Positions 1 through 9,427 of a stretch of 64,000 nucleotides of DNA are shown in pieces. Positions within the stretch are counted from its first letter, which is position 1, and every line of letters starts with the position of its first letter. The notes beneath the pieces were generated by a model, which saw only the letters and a program-made list of their open reading frames with translations, was not told the origin of the DNA and did not search any database. This stretch comes from JAVVPL01 sp036655775 (GTDB lineage: Bacteria > Bacteroidota > Bacteroidia > Bacteroidales > P3): assembly GCA_036655775.1 (NCBI GenBank), contig JAVVPL010000002.1, positions 12,942 to 76,941 of the forward strand, in the 5' to 3' direction. Position numbers and translations under genes: made by a program.

Positions 1-3000
1 AATCAACATACGCATTTGAGCCTTCTGTTTTTGCAGACCATTGATATGAATATCGATTTACATCGCCTCCCCTCACATTGGCGTATAGATAAATGGAATC
101 TAAACGACAAACAAAGGGCTTGGTTACAAAATTAACAACAAAGGCACCCCTTACTTTAATCTCTACGGTATCATAGCCTACGCACTTAAATCCCGTAAGT
201 TGATCGGTGGCTTTTACTGTAAATTGTTCTACGGAATCGATCAATTCTCCCGTCCACCATTCGGAATTGCCTAGTTCATCTTCATTTTTATAAACACGAT
301 TTCGAGGACTCCATTCATAGCTATAATGATTGATAGCGGGAGGTACAATATCTTTAATTTCTAACATTACACCACTTTGTAAGAAGGAAACGGTAGAGGG
401 ATCGGCAGTGGCTGTAACTTGAATTTTATATAAGTCGATCTTTGCTTCTTTTTCAGGGATTTCACCACAAGCATTGCTGGCATATACACTAATCTTACCC
501 GATTTATCATTGGTTTTGAACCAAACTCTAGAAAATATAGTGTCTGGATTTTTAGAAATCACAACAATACTATCAAATAAATAAGTCCAATCTAAAGGAG
601 TGAACCAATGATATTCCGTTCCTTTTTCTAGATGATCTAGGGGAATGGAAATATCGGTATATGCCGTATCATTTGCACACACAGCGGGAGGAATTTGAAT
701 GTTGTTTTGGAATTTTTGAATTTGACCCACAGGACGTATTTCCAAAATAGTATCCTTATTTCCACATTTATTAAATCCTTCCAGATGCAATGATACGGGG
801 CTTTCACCAATGGCGGATATAAGCACCGAATCGTATTTAATGCGATTTGCAAAAAGTCGATACTCTATCTGATCAGGAAAACGCCAAGTTAAACTATCCG
901 TAGTCAAATCCTTTGCAATGGATAAACCCACATTTTCTTGACCTATACAAGGATAGGGAGGTTTACTAAATTGGGCTGCTTGCGGTATATCTTTGGTTTT
1001 AATATAAATACCTAAAGGTACACTGAGTCCACAACTGCCTTTACGCAATCCACGGACTAAAATTGAATCACTTTCAACTCCCACTTTAAAATTGGTAAAC
1101 GTACGAGTACTATCAGGGGCTATCTCTTTCCATGAATCTGGGGCAAACCAATGAAAACTAATTGTGTCGGAGCTATAGTCACTATGTGCCAATTGTAAAG
1201 AAATAGTAGTTCCTATACAAGGATTGGTGTCGTTGTTGAGCACCTTGATTGTATTGTATAAGGTATCGGGTTTATTTAATTTTACAAGGAATATAAAGGC
1301 TTGACCCGTACCACAACCTGCACGTGGATAACATTTGATGGTATCCGTCGTATTGTCCATATAAATACCAGACACAACACGTACCCACGAAGAGTCGGGA
1401 TTGCTTAAAAAATGCCAAGTATTATTAGGCAATTTCCAAGTATAACCCACTGTAAATGGGCCGCCAAGGGTATCCATATCGGCATGCGCTCGATATTCGT
1501 AAATATCATTCATGCAAATAATGGGCTTCCCTTCTGTAATTTCCCCAGAAATAGAAGGCACCGTATCTGCTTTTATATAAATTCGATCTTCTATTTTATA
1601 ATTGCACGCTTGGCCTAAACTGTTTAGAATAGGCTTGAATACAAAGGTGGCTGCGGTAATTTGATTCCAGTGTACCGTAAGTTCTGTTCTGCTATCATTC
1701 CATTGATAAACTTCAGTTACATCAACATTGGCAGGTTCAGGAATAAATTCAAAATCGAAATCGGCCGTAGAAGCATTCATTTCTATTGAATAAATAGAGG
1801 TACTATCCAAACAAGGTTGTCTATCTCCAATTAAAAATACGCGTGCTGAATCAATGGGAGCTATTTGCAGTGTGATAGGAATTCCTTGAATCACTAGTGG
1901 AATAAGAGGATCGCAGGTATCTATAGCATATACAGAAATTAAACCATGTCCTTTGCCTACTAAAACTCGGCACGTATCCACTCCTGCTTCAAGTATACTA
2001 TCTTTGGTTCCTTCTATTTTCCATCCATAAGGAAATTCCCAACGATAAGCGTCTGCATTTTCGGTAGGGGTTAAAACATAGGTTTGGTAATCACCTACAC
2101 AAGGCATAGGATTGGGCTGTTCTTTCCAAGTTGCCGTGGGCAAAGCAGGAACTGGAGTAATTGGCAAAATAGTGACTAAAGGTTCTTTTGCAACATAAGG
2201 ACAAATGGAACGGCTTGCGTCGGTAATGGGTCGCACCGATACGGTGGCAGGGCCTGTACCAGCAATCACAGTAACCACTCCGCTCGTAGAGTCGGTATTG
2301 GCTTTAAAATGCCAAGAAGGATGTGAAAATGCCCATAGATAGGCAGGAGACACCAAAGGATTGCTTAACCCAATTTGCATCTCTGCTCCTGGGCAAGGCA
2401 CATATTTATCAAAAGCAAGTGCAGGATCGACAAGAACAATATTTTCCAACGAAGCCATGGAGACCGTATCCACTACCCACAATTTGATATGTAAACTATC
2501 ACTATACGTTTTGCATTTATTCCAACGAACCGCGGCCACAATATGATTGAGTTCGGGGGCTTGACTGGCATTACTCACTTGAACAAGCGTACCATCATCT
2601 GGCTTTATTTGCAAACTTCCAGATAACAAACTCCAATGATATACCAACGAATCTTGAGTATCGGCTACATTGGGTAAAAGTTTTAGCTCATAAGCAGGAC
2701 TGGCATATCGACAAATAGTATCAAAGAGTGTATCGGTGCTAATCCAATCCAATCGTGGTTTTAATCCATGAGGAGGGTGTATAATTTCCTTAATTTCCGC
2801 CGTGTCTGAATTGTCACCTTGTGCACATTTATTTATAGGAGTAACCCAAACGAGGCCTTTGGTATACTCACCTATAAATTTACGACTATATGTAGAGACC
2901 GTATCGGTATAATATTCACCAAGGGGTAAATCGGGCCCTTTATAATTTTGAGGTTTCCATGGAAAATGCCATACATATTGGCTTGCAAAAGGAACACTAT

Positions 3001-6000
3001 CCACCGAAACAGAAAGTGTATCATTATTACAGAGAATAGAATCTATATGTATGTGGGGTTTCAACTGAATCAAAGAAAGAGGAACTATTGGGAATACTTT
3101 GGATTGGCTCCATCCACATCTATTTTTAACTTGTGCTTGCAAATGGAGGGTATCGAAATTGCCCACTTTTGCATAGAGGGTATCGGGTAAAACTTGTAGA
3201 TTTAAAATTTTCCAATCGGTCTGGGCAAGGGTCGAATCGTTTTGAATCACCGTATCTCCATTCCAACGAAAACGGGTAGAATCTATACTCCAATGAAAAT
3301 CTCGATTGATATAATACGCTACTTGACTCCATCCACAAGGTTGCAAATCGATGGGAACATTCCCATTTTGTTTATCTTGTATATAATCGCCTGTAAGCAT
3401 ACTAACTGTATCCATCGTACGCAATTCTATTTGAAGCGTATCTCCAAATGTTTCACAAACCGACACTTTTGCAAAAACGCGAAGAAAGGTGGTGTCGGCA
3501 CCTTCTGTTTTGGTAAGTATACAGAGACTATCTCCAGGGATACCTCCTAGAGTAGTAAAGGTGGACTTGACAATTTCCCATTGATACGTAAGGGGAAGAG
3601 TATCTTCTGCACGAGGCAACACTCGATATTGATGTCCTGCAGCTAATTTATGAGACAAACAAAGGGTATCCATAGCCGAAAACATAAGGAGGGTATCGTA
3701 TGTAGAAGCAAAATTGGCAGGACGTAAACGTTTGGGAGGATATAGTACAGCATTCACATCCACGGTATCGCTCGAAAGTTTGGCAATTTCAGTCTCCGTA
3801 AGTTTGAGCACACAACCATTGCGGGGCTGAACATATATTTGTCCTTTTATTGAATCGGCCTTAAAACTACGTTCAAAAAGATGGGTAGTATCTACATAAA
3901 GTTGACCTGGCAAAGGTTTTTGTCCCACATAATCGGAAGGTTCCCATGGAGAATGCCAAATATAAGAAGAGATATCACGATTTTCAGTAAGCTTAAAACT
4001 ACTCGTTAATTCTTTGAAACATAAGGAAGAATCTATTTTTACAAATGCAATTTTAGTAGGCTCTGTTCCTATGGTTCTAATAAAAATAGGGGGCAATTTA
4101 CTAGCGCCACAAACATTGGTTGCGACCACTTGTAAATAAATAGAATCGGTTCCTATCCTTACATATAGAGAATCGGGTAAGGTGGATGTATCTCGAAATT
4201 TCCAATTGGTGGAATTAATCGTACTATCTGATGGCATCTTACTAAGATCTAGATTTTGCAAATCCAACTTGGTTTTACCTACACGAAATTGATATGAAGT
4301 AAGCGTAGGATCTAGTTTTTTATCCAAATAATACTTTGCATAAGTATCTTGGCTAGCACAAGGTAATAATTCTATTAAACCTGTGGGCGTAAACGCATCT
4401 CGTACATAATCTTTAATATCTTTACCTAAAGGAACAATAGTGGTGTCACGTCCTCTAATTTGCACAAAAAGAGTATCTCCAAAAGTTTCGCAAACGGCAA
4501 CTTTGGCATAAAACAAAACTACCGAAGTATCTAAGGCGGCATTTTTAGTAATTCGATAGGTGGAGTCGCTTTGATACAAAAGGCCATCCCCATTTTGTAA
4601 GGTCATGCTTTGATCTACATCAAACAGAATTTCCCATCCATAAATCAAAGGCACTGAATCTTTGCTGAGATCTCTCTTTAATTGTAGTATATTTTCTTGT
4701 CGCAAACAAACGGTATCAAACATGGCTAAGGTGTCCACTGCAGAATTAAATGATTTAGCAAAATTGGCGGGCAGAGGACGAGAAGGGGGGTAGAAAATTT
4801 TCTCTATATGCACCGTGTCGGAAGGTCCTATGCCACAAGCATTCCGAGGAAAAACAATTACATAACCTGTATCATATTGGGCTTTTTCGGGTTTAAAAAT
4901 TGGAAGTCCTTTTACAGGAACTGCTGAATCGACACTTTTTTTACCCCATGGATACGTCCAAGTATAGGTCGTAGCAAATTGTATGGAGCTGGTTAACGAA
5001 AATTCTAAACTTTCTTGTGTGCAGACCTTCGCTTGTTTTATAAATTTTATATCGGGTTTTTGTTTAATTAAATTTACGGGACGAATGGTATCTGTAATGG
5101 GTTCCGAAACTCCACAACAGTTACGCGCAGCGGCAAAAATAGCAAGGGTGTCTCCTCCTACTCTCATGACCAAGGTATCTCCATGACGATTGGGAGCTAA
5201 ACGTTCCCATCCCTTGGTTCCTATTTTGATTGTTTTGAAAACAATGGAATCACGCCCCCCAGTTCCTGCTCCTACAAGGGTATCTTTGATTGTATCGGTT
5301 TTAAATTTGGCATCCCAAGACCATTGAATACTCCGAAGTGAAGGCTCCATCAATTTTTTGTCCATCACATAATAAACAGTATCTCCTTCGCAAGGAGAGA
5401 CTCTTAACTTAGTATCATCATGGTTGCGAATTTTACCCATTACGGGTATCGTATCCTTAATAAAAAAGCGATACGTAAGCGTATCTCCTCGATTGGTGGC
5501 ATCACAATCGTGACGATGTCCTATAATAATAATAGAATCATTGGTATTTACGGTATTGGGTACACGAACCTTAAATTTAGTTGCACTATCTGAAGAGGAT
5601 TGATATTCATTCCATTCTAATTTTGAAAAACGCCAAGTATAATATACACCCGAAGCCGTATCTTTGGGGTTAGCTTGAATTTCAAAATGAACGGTATCTC
5701 GTGCACAGAGGGTGTCGGAAAATCCTTTTATCAATTTGGGCACTTGTGTCCAAGGCCTAGGACTCACAGCTAAACTATCTTTACGAGGTGCATTTGCAAA
5801 TGTAAGCCCACAAATATCATTTTCGCCTGTTACATAAATATAGCCTGCATTTCGTCCCACCGCCACACGCATAGAGAGAATACCTCTGATTGAAATGATT
5901 TCTCCAGAGTAATCATCTTTGATCGTATCTTTTATAGATTCCCAATTATAAGAAGTGTCTCTTGACTTTCCATTGGGAGCCACCCAATCCGCAGGAAATT

Positions 6001-8341
6001 CCCAAATATATCGATCGCCATCTCGTACTGAATCCATAGTATAGGTCATTGTATCCCCTTGACAAGGCGTGGTGTCAGAAGCAATTTTAACACGCGTAAA
6101 ACGACGAGGCTCCAAAATTTGAGAGGGACGTTGTTTACTCCATCCACATTTGTTTCCATACTTTAATTTAAGCGCACCCGTGCCTTCTCCTACCACTACT
6201 TTTAAAGGCATCGAACCCTTTGTATATCCCGAAACAAAAGTCCATCCACTGGGCAATTGCCATTCATTGATTGGTTTGGGATTGGAAGCAGGATCGGTAA
6301 GCGGTTTATTATCGGTAACTGAAGTATAGGCAGTTTGCGAAGAAGATAATTCTAAAATGCTGCCTTCACAAATTGTATCTTCCAATATTCCATCCGTTTT
6401 GAGAATAGGTTCATTTACCTCAAGGGTATCGATTATATGCACCCAAAAATAAGCGGTATCCCCATGTTTGCTAGCATCACTAGAACATCTATTGGTTGCA
6501 TAAATACCTAGTTTTCCATATCTACTTTTACGATTTTCGCTCGAAGGCATTTTTATAGACAATCTAAAATTCACTGAATCTATTTGTACAGAATTCATAT
6601 CTGCATCTTTCATAAATTCGGGTCGAACAAAGCCAATTCCATTTAGAACGTCGGTGGCTCGGGCACTTTTTACTAAACAGTTTTCAAATCCCAACACATC
6701 ACTTCCATTACAAAGCAAATAAGGAAGAGGTTGCGCGGGTTTATCTGCATCGCTTATAGGCATAATTTGATTTCTACCTAAAGGATTTGTTTCTTCAGCA
6801 GTTTGTATGCCATCATAGAACTTAGGCTTAGCTGGAGGAGCCACCACAGGTACTTTGATAGTTTGCACATTATTATTTCTTCTGTTTCTAAAACAAGAAT
6901 TGGAAGGATAAGCCGACAAAGAAAAAGTATCGTTTACGCCAGGGGTACGAACATCTACAATTAATTTAATATCATAAGGAGCCCCTACTGGAGGTTGTGT
7001 CGAAGCGGCTTTAGCACCCGTACCTGGATCGTAGCGAAACTTTGTAATTCCATAATCGGTTTTTAAATTTTCTCTGGTAAGTCCTGCTTTGTCTTGGGTT
7101 TTGAAAAGGACTTCGGTCCCTGCACAAGGAGGCATATTTTGTGGATCAGCTAAAATTTCAAAATTTTTATAGGGCTTGATACTATCTTCCCGATCGATCT
7201 GAAAACTATATTCTTTGGTAGTATACTTGTTACTACTAGATTTTTCGTTACATTGGGGACAATATGCTTTGGCTTTAATTGTAAGACTAGGGTTACTTAC
7301 TCCATTTGGATTGATTACTTTAAGACAAATTCGATAGGCATTGGTATCAAATCCATTATCTTTTAACTCGGGATTCTTATATATAGAAGGTGCTGCAAAT
7401 TTCAATTTTGTAGTATCAAAAGTCCAAGAATAAACTAAACCTTCTACTTTTTCCGAGCCTAATTGTAAATAAAGGTAGCCATCGCCATATCCACGACTGT
7501 TGGCTTCTCCCCATTTCCCCACGGGGTTACGGGCATTGGTGGGTTCTGCTACATTATTAAAATCGGGAGAATAATACGTACAAGCTTTCATAGTGGTATC
7601 TGGCATCCAAGACCATTGTTTGGGATCTTGATCTGGAAGGTATGTGTAGCCGATAACACTAATTTTGGCCTCGTTTGGAATGGGAGGCTGTAAAATAAAA
7701 GGACTTAAGGGATTTTTTACTGTTACTTCAGGGGTGGTTCCTTCAATCGGAGCACAAGTTTGCTTCACTAAAGTAACCTGTCCTCCTTGGGCCAATTTAG
7801 GCACATTGAATATTACCGATGTATCCGCACTTGGAGGTAGTTTAGTAATCGGTTTTCCCAAATTGTTATATAAGATCCATATATATTCCACAGGGATTCC
7901 ATAGTAATCGGGAGCCACAGGATTGTTTCTCGGATCTTTATTTATTGAAAAAACATGTGGATAACCTTCACAAAAAATGCTATCGGAATACATCGACTCT
8001 ATAGTTGCAACAGATTGAGCAACCTTTATTTCTTTTATAGCTTTATTATTGCCAACTGTCAAGATTAATGTATCCGTAATGGTATTTGGATATAAGGATA
8101 GTAAAGCGGTGTCGTTTATTTTACTTTTATCTATATTTACAGCAACCACAGATCCATTGGGACCCGACCAAGTCCATATACATTTATCTTTTGTCCCCGA
8201 TGGAATTCCATCCGCACAAAATTTAACAGCAGTTCCAGGACATGGCACAGAAGCGCCCTCTATCAATTTTATACTCAGTTGTGCGCTTAACAGCGACACC
8301 CCTAACCCCATAAAGAAAAAGATTAATACTATTTTTTTCAT
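1..8341 (-). CDS. Giant secreted PKD/Ig-like repeat protein (3' end beyond window)
   Basis: One uninterrupted minus-strand reading frame starts at 8341 (a second in-frame ATG lies at 8342-8344) and runs off the left edge after about 2780 codons, so the C-terminus is not visible. The N-terminus is a signal peptide (MKKIVLIF, hydrophobic core, SLLSA before QLS). The rest is built from ~90-110-residue beta-sandwich-like modules. They begin with a Cys-x-Gly or Pro-Cys motif (CEGDTVYY, PCQGDTMTY), have a central Tyr-x-Trp-x-(F/L)-P strand (YIWEFPADW) and end with an N-x-CG motif (NKCGWS, ARNCCG). This matches the PKD-like modules of large Bacteroidota surface proteins. Three long super-repeats lie around 2480-4780. 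No catalytic motif was seen. Probably a T9SS-exported surface or gliding-type adhesin; that is inferred from architecture, because any sorting domain would lie outside the window. It is divergent from the gene at 8602. Confidence 0.9.
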   Translation of the reverse strand, partial: MKKIVLIFFFMGLGVSLLSAQLSIKLIEGASVPCPGTAVKFCADGIPSGTKDKCIWTWSGPNGSVVAVNIDKSKINDTALLSLYPNTITDTLILTVGNNKAIKEIKVAQSVATIESMYSDSIFCEGYPHVFSINKDPRNNPVAPDYYGIPVEYIWILYNNLGKPITKLPPSADTSVIFNVPKLAQGGQVTLVKQTCAPIEGTTPEVTVKNPLSPFILQPPIPNEAKISVIGYTYLPDQDPKQWSWMPDTTMKACTYYSPDFNNVAEPTNARNPVGKWGEANSRGYGDGYLYLQLGSEKVEGLVYSWTFDTTKLKFAAPSIYKNPELKDNGFDTNAYRICLKVINPNGVSNPSLTIKAKAYCPQCNEKSSSNKYTTKEYSFQIDREDSIKPYKNFEILADPQNMPPCAGTEVLFKTQDKAGLTRENLKTDYGITKFRYDPGTGAKAASTQPPVGAPYDIKLIVDVRTPGVNDTFSLSAYPSNSCFRNRRNNNVQTIKVPVVAPPAKPKFYDGIQTAEETNPLGRNQIMPISDADKPAQPLPYLLCNGSDVLGFENCLVKSARATDVLNGIGFVRPEFMKDADMNSVQIDSVNFRLSIKMPSSENRKSRYGKLGIYATNRCSSDASKHGDTAYFWVHIIDTLEVNEPILKTDGILEDTICEGSILELSSSQTAYTSVTDNKPLTDPASNPKPINEWQLPSGWTFVSGYTKGSMPLKVVVGEGTGALKLKYGNKCGWSKQRPSQILEPRRFTRVKIASDTTPCQGDTMTYTMDSVRDGDRYIWEFPADWVAPNGKSRDTSYNWESIKDTIKDDYSGEIISIRGILSMRVAVGRNAGYIYVTGENDICGLTFANAPRKDSLAVSPRPWTQVPKLIKGFSDTLCARDTVHFEIQANPKDTASGVYYTWRFSKLEWNEYQSSSDSATKFKVRVPNTVNTNDSIIIIGHRHDCDATNRGDTLTYRFFIKDTIPVMGKIRNHDDTKLRVSPCEGDTVYYVMDKKLMEPSLRSIQWSWDAKFKTDTIKDTLVGAGTGGRDSIVFKTIKIGTKGWERLAPNRHGDTLVMRVGGDTLAIFAAARNCCGVSEPITDTIRPVNLIKQKPDIKFIKQAKVCTQESLEFSLTSSIQFATTYTWTYPWGKKSVDSAVPVKGLPIFKPEKAQYDTGYVIVFPRNACGIGPSDTVHIEKIFYPPSRPLPANFAKSFNSAVDTLAMFDTVCLRQENILQLKRDLSKDSVPLIYGWEILFDVDQSMTLQNGDGLLYQSDSTYRITKNAALDTSVVLFYAKVAVCETFGDTLFVQIRGRDTTIVPLGKDIKDYVRDAFTPTGLIELLPCASQDTYAKYYLDKKLDPTLTSYQFRVGKTKLDLQNLDLSKMPSDSTINSTNWKFRDTSTLPDSLYVRIGTDSIYLQVVATNVCGASKLPPIFIRTIGTEPTKIAFVKIDSSLCFKELTSSFKLTENRDISSYIWHSPWEPSDYVGQKPLPGQLYVDTTHLFERSFKADSIKGQIYVQPRNGCVLKLTETEIAKLSSDTVDVNAVLYPPKRLRPANFASTYDTLLMFSAMDTLCLSHKLAAGHQYRVLPRAEDTLPLTYQWEIVKSTFTTLGGIPGDSLCILTKTEGADTTFLRVFAKVSVCETFGDTLQIELRTMDTVSMLTGDYIQDKQNGNVPIDLQPCGWSQVAYYINRDFHWSIDSTRFRWNGDTVIQNDSTLAQTDWKILNLQVLPDTLYAKVGNFDTLHLQAQVKNRCGWSQSKVFPIVPLSLIQLKPHIHIDSILCNNDTLSVSVDSVPFASQYVWHFPWKPQNYKGPDLPLGEYYTDTVSTYSRKFIGEYTKGLVWVTPINKCAQGDNSDTAEIKEIIHPPHGLKPRLDWISTDTLFDTICRYASPAYELKLLPNVADTQDSLVYHWSLLSGSLQIKPDDGTLVQVSNASQAPELNHIVAAVRWNKCKTYSDSLHIKLWVVDTVSMASLENIVLVDPALAFDKYVPCPGAEMQIGLSNPLVSPAYLWAFSHPSWHFKANTDSTSGVVTVIAGTGPATVSVRPITDASRSICPYVAKEPLVTILPITPVPALPTATWKEQPNPMPCVGDYQTYVLTPTENADAYRWEFPYGWKIEGTKDSILEAGVDTCRVLVGKGHGLISVYAIDTCDPLIPLVIQGIPITLQIAPIDSARVFLIGDRQPCLDSTSIYSIEMNASTADFDFEFIPEPANVDVTEVYQWNDSRTELTVHWNQITAATFVFKPILNSLGQACNYKIEDRIYIKADTVPSISGEITEGKPIICMNDIYEYRAHADMDTLGGPFTVGYTWKLPNNTWHFLSNPDSSWVRVVSGIYMDNTTDTIKCYPRAGCGTGQAFIFLVKLNKPDTLYNTIKVLNNDTNPCIGTTISLQLAHSDYSSDTISFHWFAPDSWKEIAPDSTRTFTNFKVGVESDSILVRGLRKGSCGLSVPLGIYIKTKDIPQAAQFSKPPYPCIGQENVGLSIAKDLTTDSLTWRFPDQIEYRLFANRIKYDSVLISAIGESPVSLHLEGFNKCGNKDTILEIRPVGQIQKFQNNIQIPPAVCANDTAYTDISIPLDHLEKGTEYHWFTPLDWTYLFDSIVVISKNPDTIFSRVWFKTNDKSGKISVYASNACGEIPEKEAKIDLYKIQVTATADPSTVSFLQSGVMLEIKDIVPPAINHYSYEWSPRNRVYKNEDELGNSEWWTGELIDSVEQFTVKATDQLTGFKCVGYDTVEIKVRGAFVVNFVTKPFVCRLDSIYLYANVRGGDVNRYSYQWSAKTEGSNAYVD

Positions 8342-8420
8342 CATATTTGAATAAATATCACCCCTGTATCCTTCATCCTTATTATGAGAATCCACATACT
8401 TTTAAAGCTATTTTTCCCCG

Positions 8421-8451
8421 TAAAAGTACTATTTTTTTAACATCTAACAAA
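8421..8451 (-). promoter_or_regulatory. Putative promoter of the giant secreted protein
   Basis: On the minus strand TTTG (8448-8451) is followed after 19 nt by TACTTTTA (8421-8428). This is one base from the Bacteroidota -7 consensus TAnnTTTG. It lies about 80 nt upstream of the start codon. Confidence 0.45.
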
Positions 8452-8544
8452 ATTTTTGTTAAAAAGCATTTGTTTTATAAAGAAATCACAATGAATTTAC
8501 ACTCTCCTTCTTATGGAGTCGATAGGGGCCTAATCTCTTTAAAC

Positions 8545-8575
8545 TTGTTTTTCTTATTAATTTTTCATATCTTTG
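8545..8575 (+). promoter_or_regulatory. Putative promoter of the GT5-fragment/DUF4270/glmS genes
   Basis: TTG (8545-8547) is followed after 20 nt by TATCTTTG (8568-8575), a full match to TAnnTTTG. The start would fall near 8582, about 20 nt before the ATG at 8602. This also argues against the longer reading frame that opens at 8347, because that frame would begin upstream of the promoter. Confidence 0.65.
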
Positions 8576-8601
8576 CAAGAATAATCATAGCTATATACAT
8601 A

Positions 8602-9417
8602 ATGGATAAGCCTAAAGTACTTTTTGTAAATCAAGAAATTGCACCCTATGTGAAGGACTCTCACATTTCACTCCTGAGTCGATCGCTCTCCCAAGGGATT
8701 CAAGAAATGGGAAAAGAAGTGCGAACTTTTATGCCTCGTTTTGGGCTTATCAATGAACGGAGAAATCAATTACATGAGGTAATCCGCCTTTCGGGTATGA
8801 ACCTTGTAATCAATGATACCGATCATCCCTTAATTATCAAAGTTGCTTCTATTCAAGCAGCACGTATGCAGATTTATTTTATTGATAACGAAGATTATTT
8901 TCATAAAAAAATTATGTTTCACGATCGCAATGGCAAATTTGCTGACGACAATGATGAAAAAGCGATCTTTTTTTCGCGTGGAGTCATTGAAACCATCAAA
9001 AAATTGAGTTGGTCGCCTGATATTATCCATTGTAATGGATGGTTTTCGTGTTTAACTCCTTTATACATTAAACGAATGTATAAAGATAATCCTCTTTTTG
9101 CAAATACGAAAGTGGTACTATCTCTTTATGGCGACAACTTTAAAGGCAATTTGCATAGCAATTTTTCTAAAAAGTTGAAATTTGACAATATCACGCCCGC
9201 TGAAATAGCTAAATATGGCGATTTTGCACACGAAGATTTACTAAAAATGGCTATTGATTTTTCGGATGGAATTATTATGGGAGATGAAGAAGATAACATC
9301 AATGCAACGCTTATCAAACACGCAAAAAAAACAGGCAAACCAATTCTTCCATACCAAGGTCCAGATAACTATATTGAAGCTTTCGACAATTTTTATGACA
9401 AAATTCTTCTCAACTAA
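8602..9417 (+). CDS. Starch/glycogen synthase-like protein, GT5 N-terminal domain only
   Basis: The 271-residue protein starts at MDKPKVLFV, chosen because the promoter sits just upstream. It resembles the N-terminal Rossmann half of GT5 starch synthases (VLFVNQEIAPYV; DIIHCNGWFSCLTPLY, corresponding to the HxHDW region). The full enzyme is about 480 residues, and here the whole C-terminal GT-B domain is absent. The K-T-G-G segment that contacts ADP-glucose in glycogen synthases reads KDSH. The same short form is known in Bacteroidota beside DUF4270 and glmS, so it is a conserved family rather than a fresh truncation. Databases usually label it glycogen/starch synthase, but the missing motif and domain make classical polymerase activity doubtful. 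Its end overlaps the widest reading frame of the next gene. Confidence 0.85.
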   Translation: MDKPKVLFVNQEIAPYVKDSHISLLSRSLSQGIQEMGKEVRTFMPRFGLINERRNQLHEVIRLSGMNLVINDTDHPLIIKVASIQAARMQIYFIDNEDYFHKKIMFHDRNGKFADDNDEKAIFFSRGVIETIKKLSWSPDIIHCNGWFSCLTPLYIKRMYKDNPLFANTKVVLSLYGDNFKGNLHSNFSKKLKFDNITPAEIAKYGDFAHEDLLKMAIDFSDGIIMGDEEDNINATLIKHAKKTGKPILPYQGPDNYIEAFDNFYDKILLN

Positions 9418-9427
9418 CAAGAATAGA

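Noticed and set aside
3242..3550. Plus-strand coding regions within 1-8340
   Set aside because: All plus-strand frames here are short and lie opposite a continuous minus-strand coding frame with consistent domain structure; they are shadows.
8347..8601. Longer N-terminus for the GT5-like protein
   Set aside because: This part overlaps the leader of the divergent giant gene, precedes the promoter at 8545-8575, and has no similarity to the family start.
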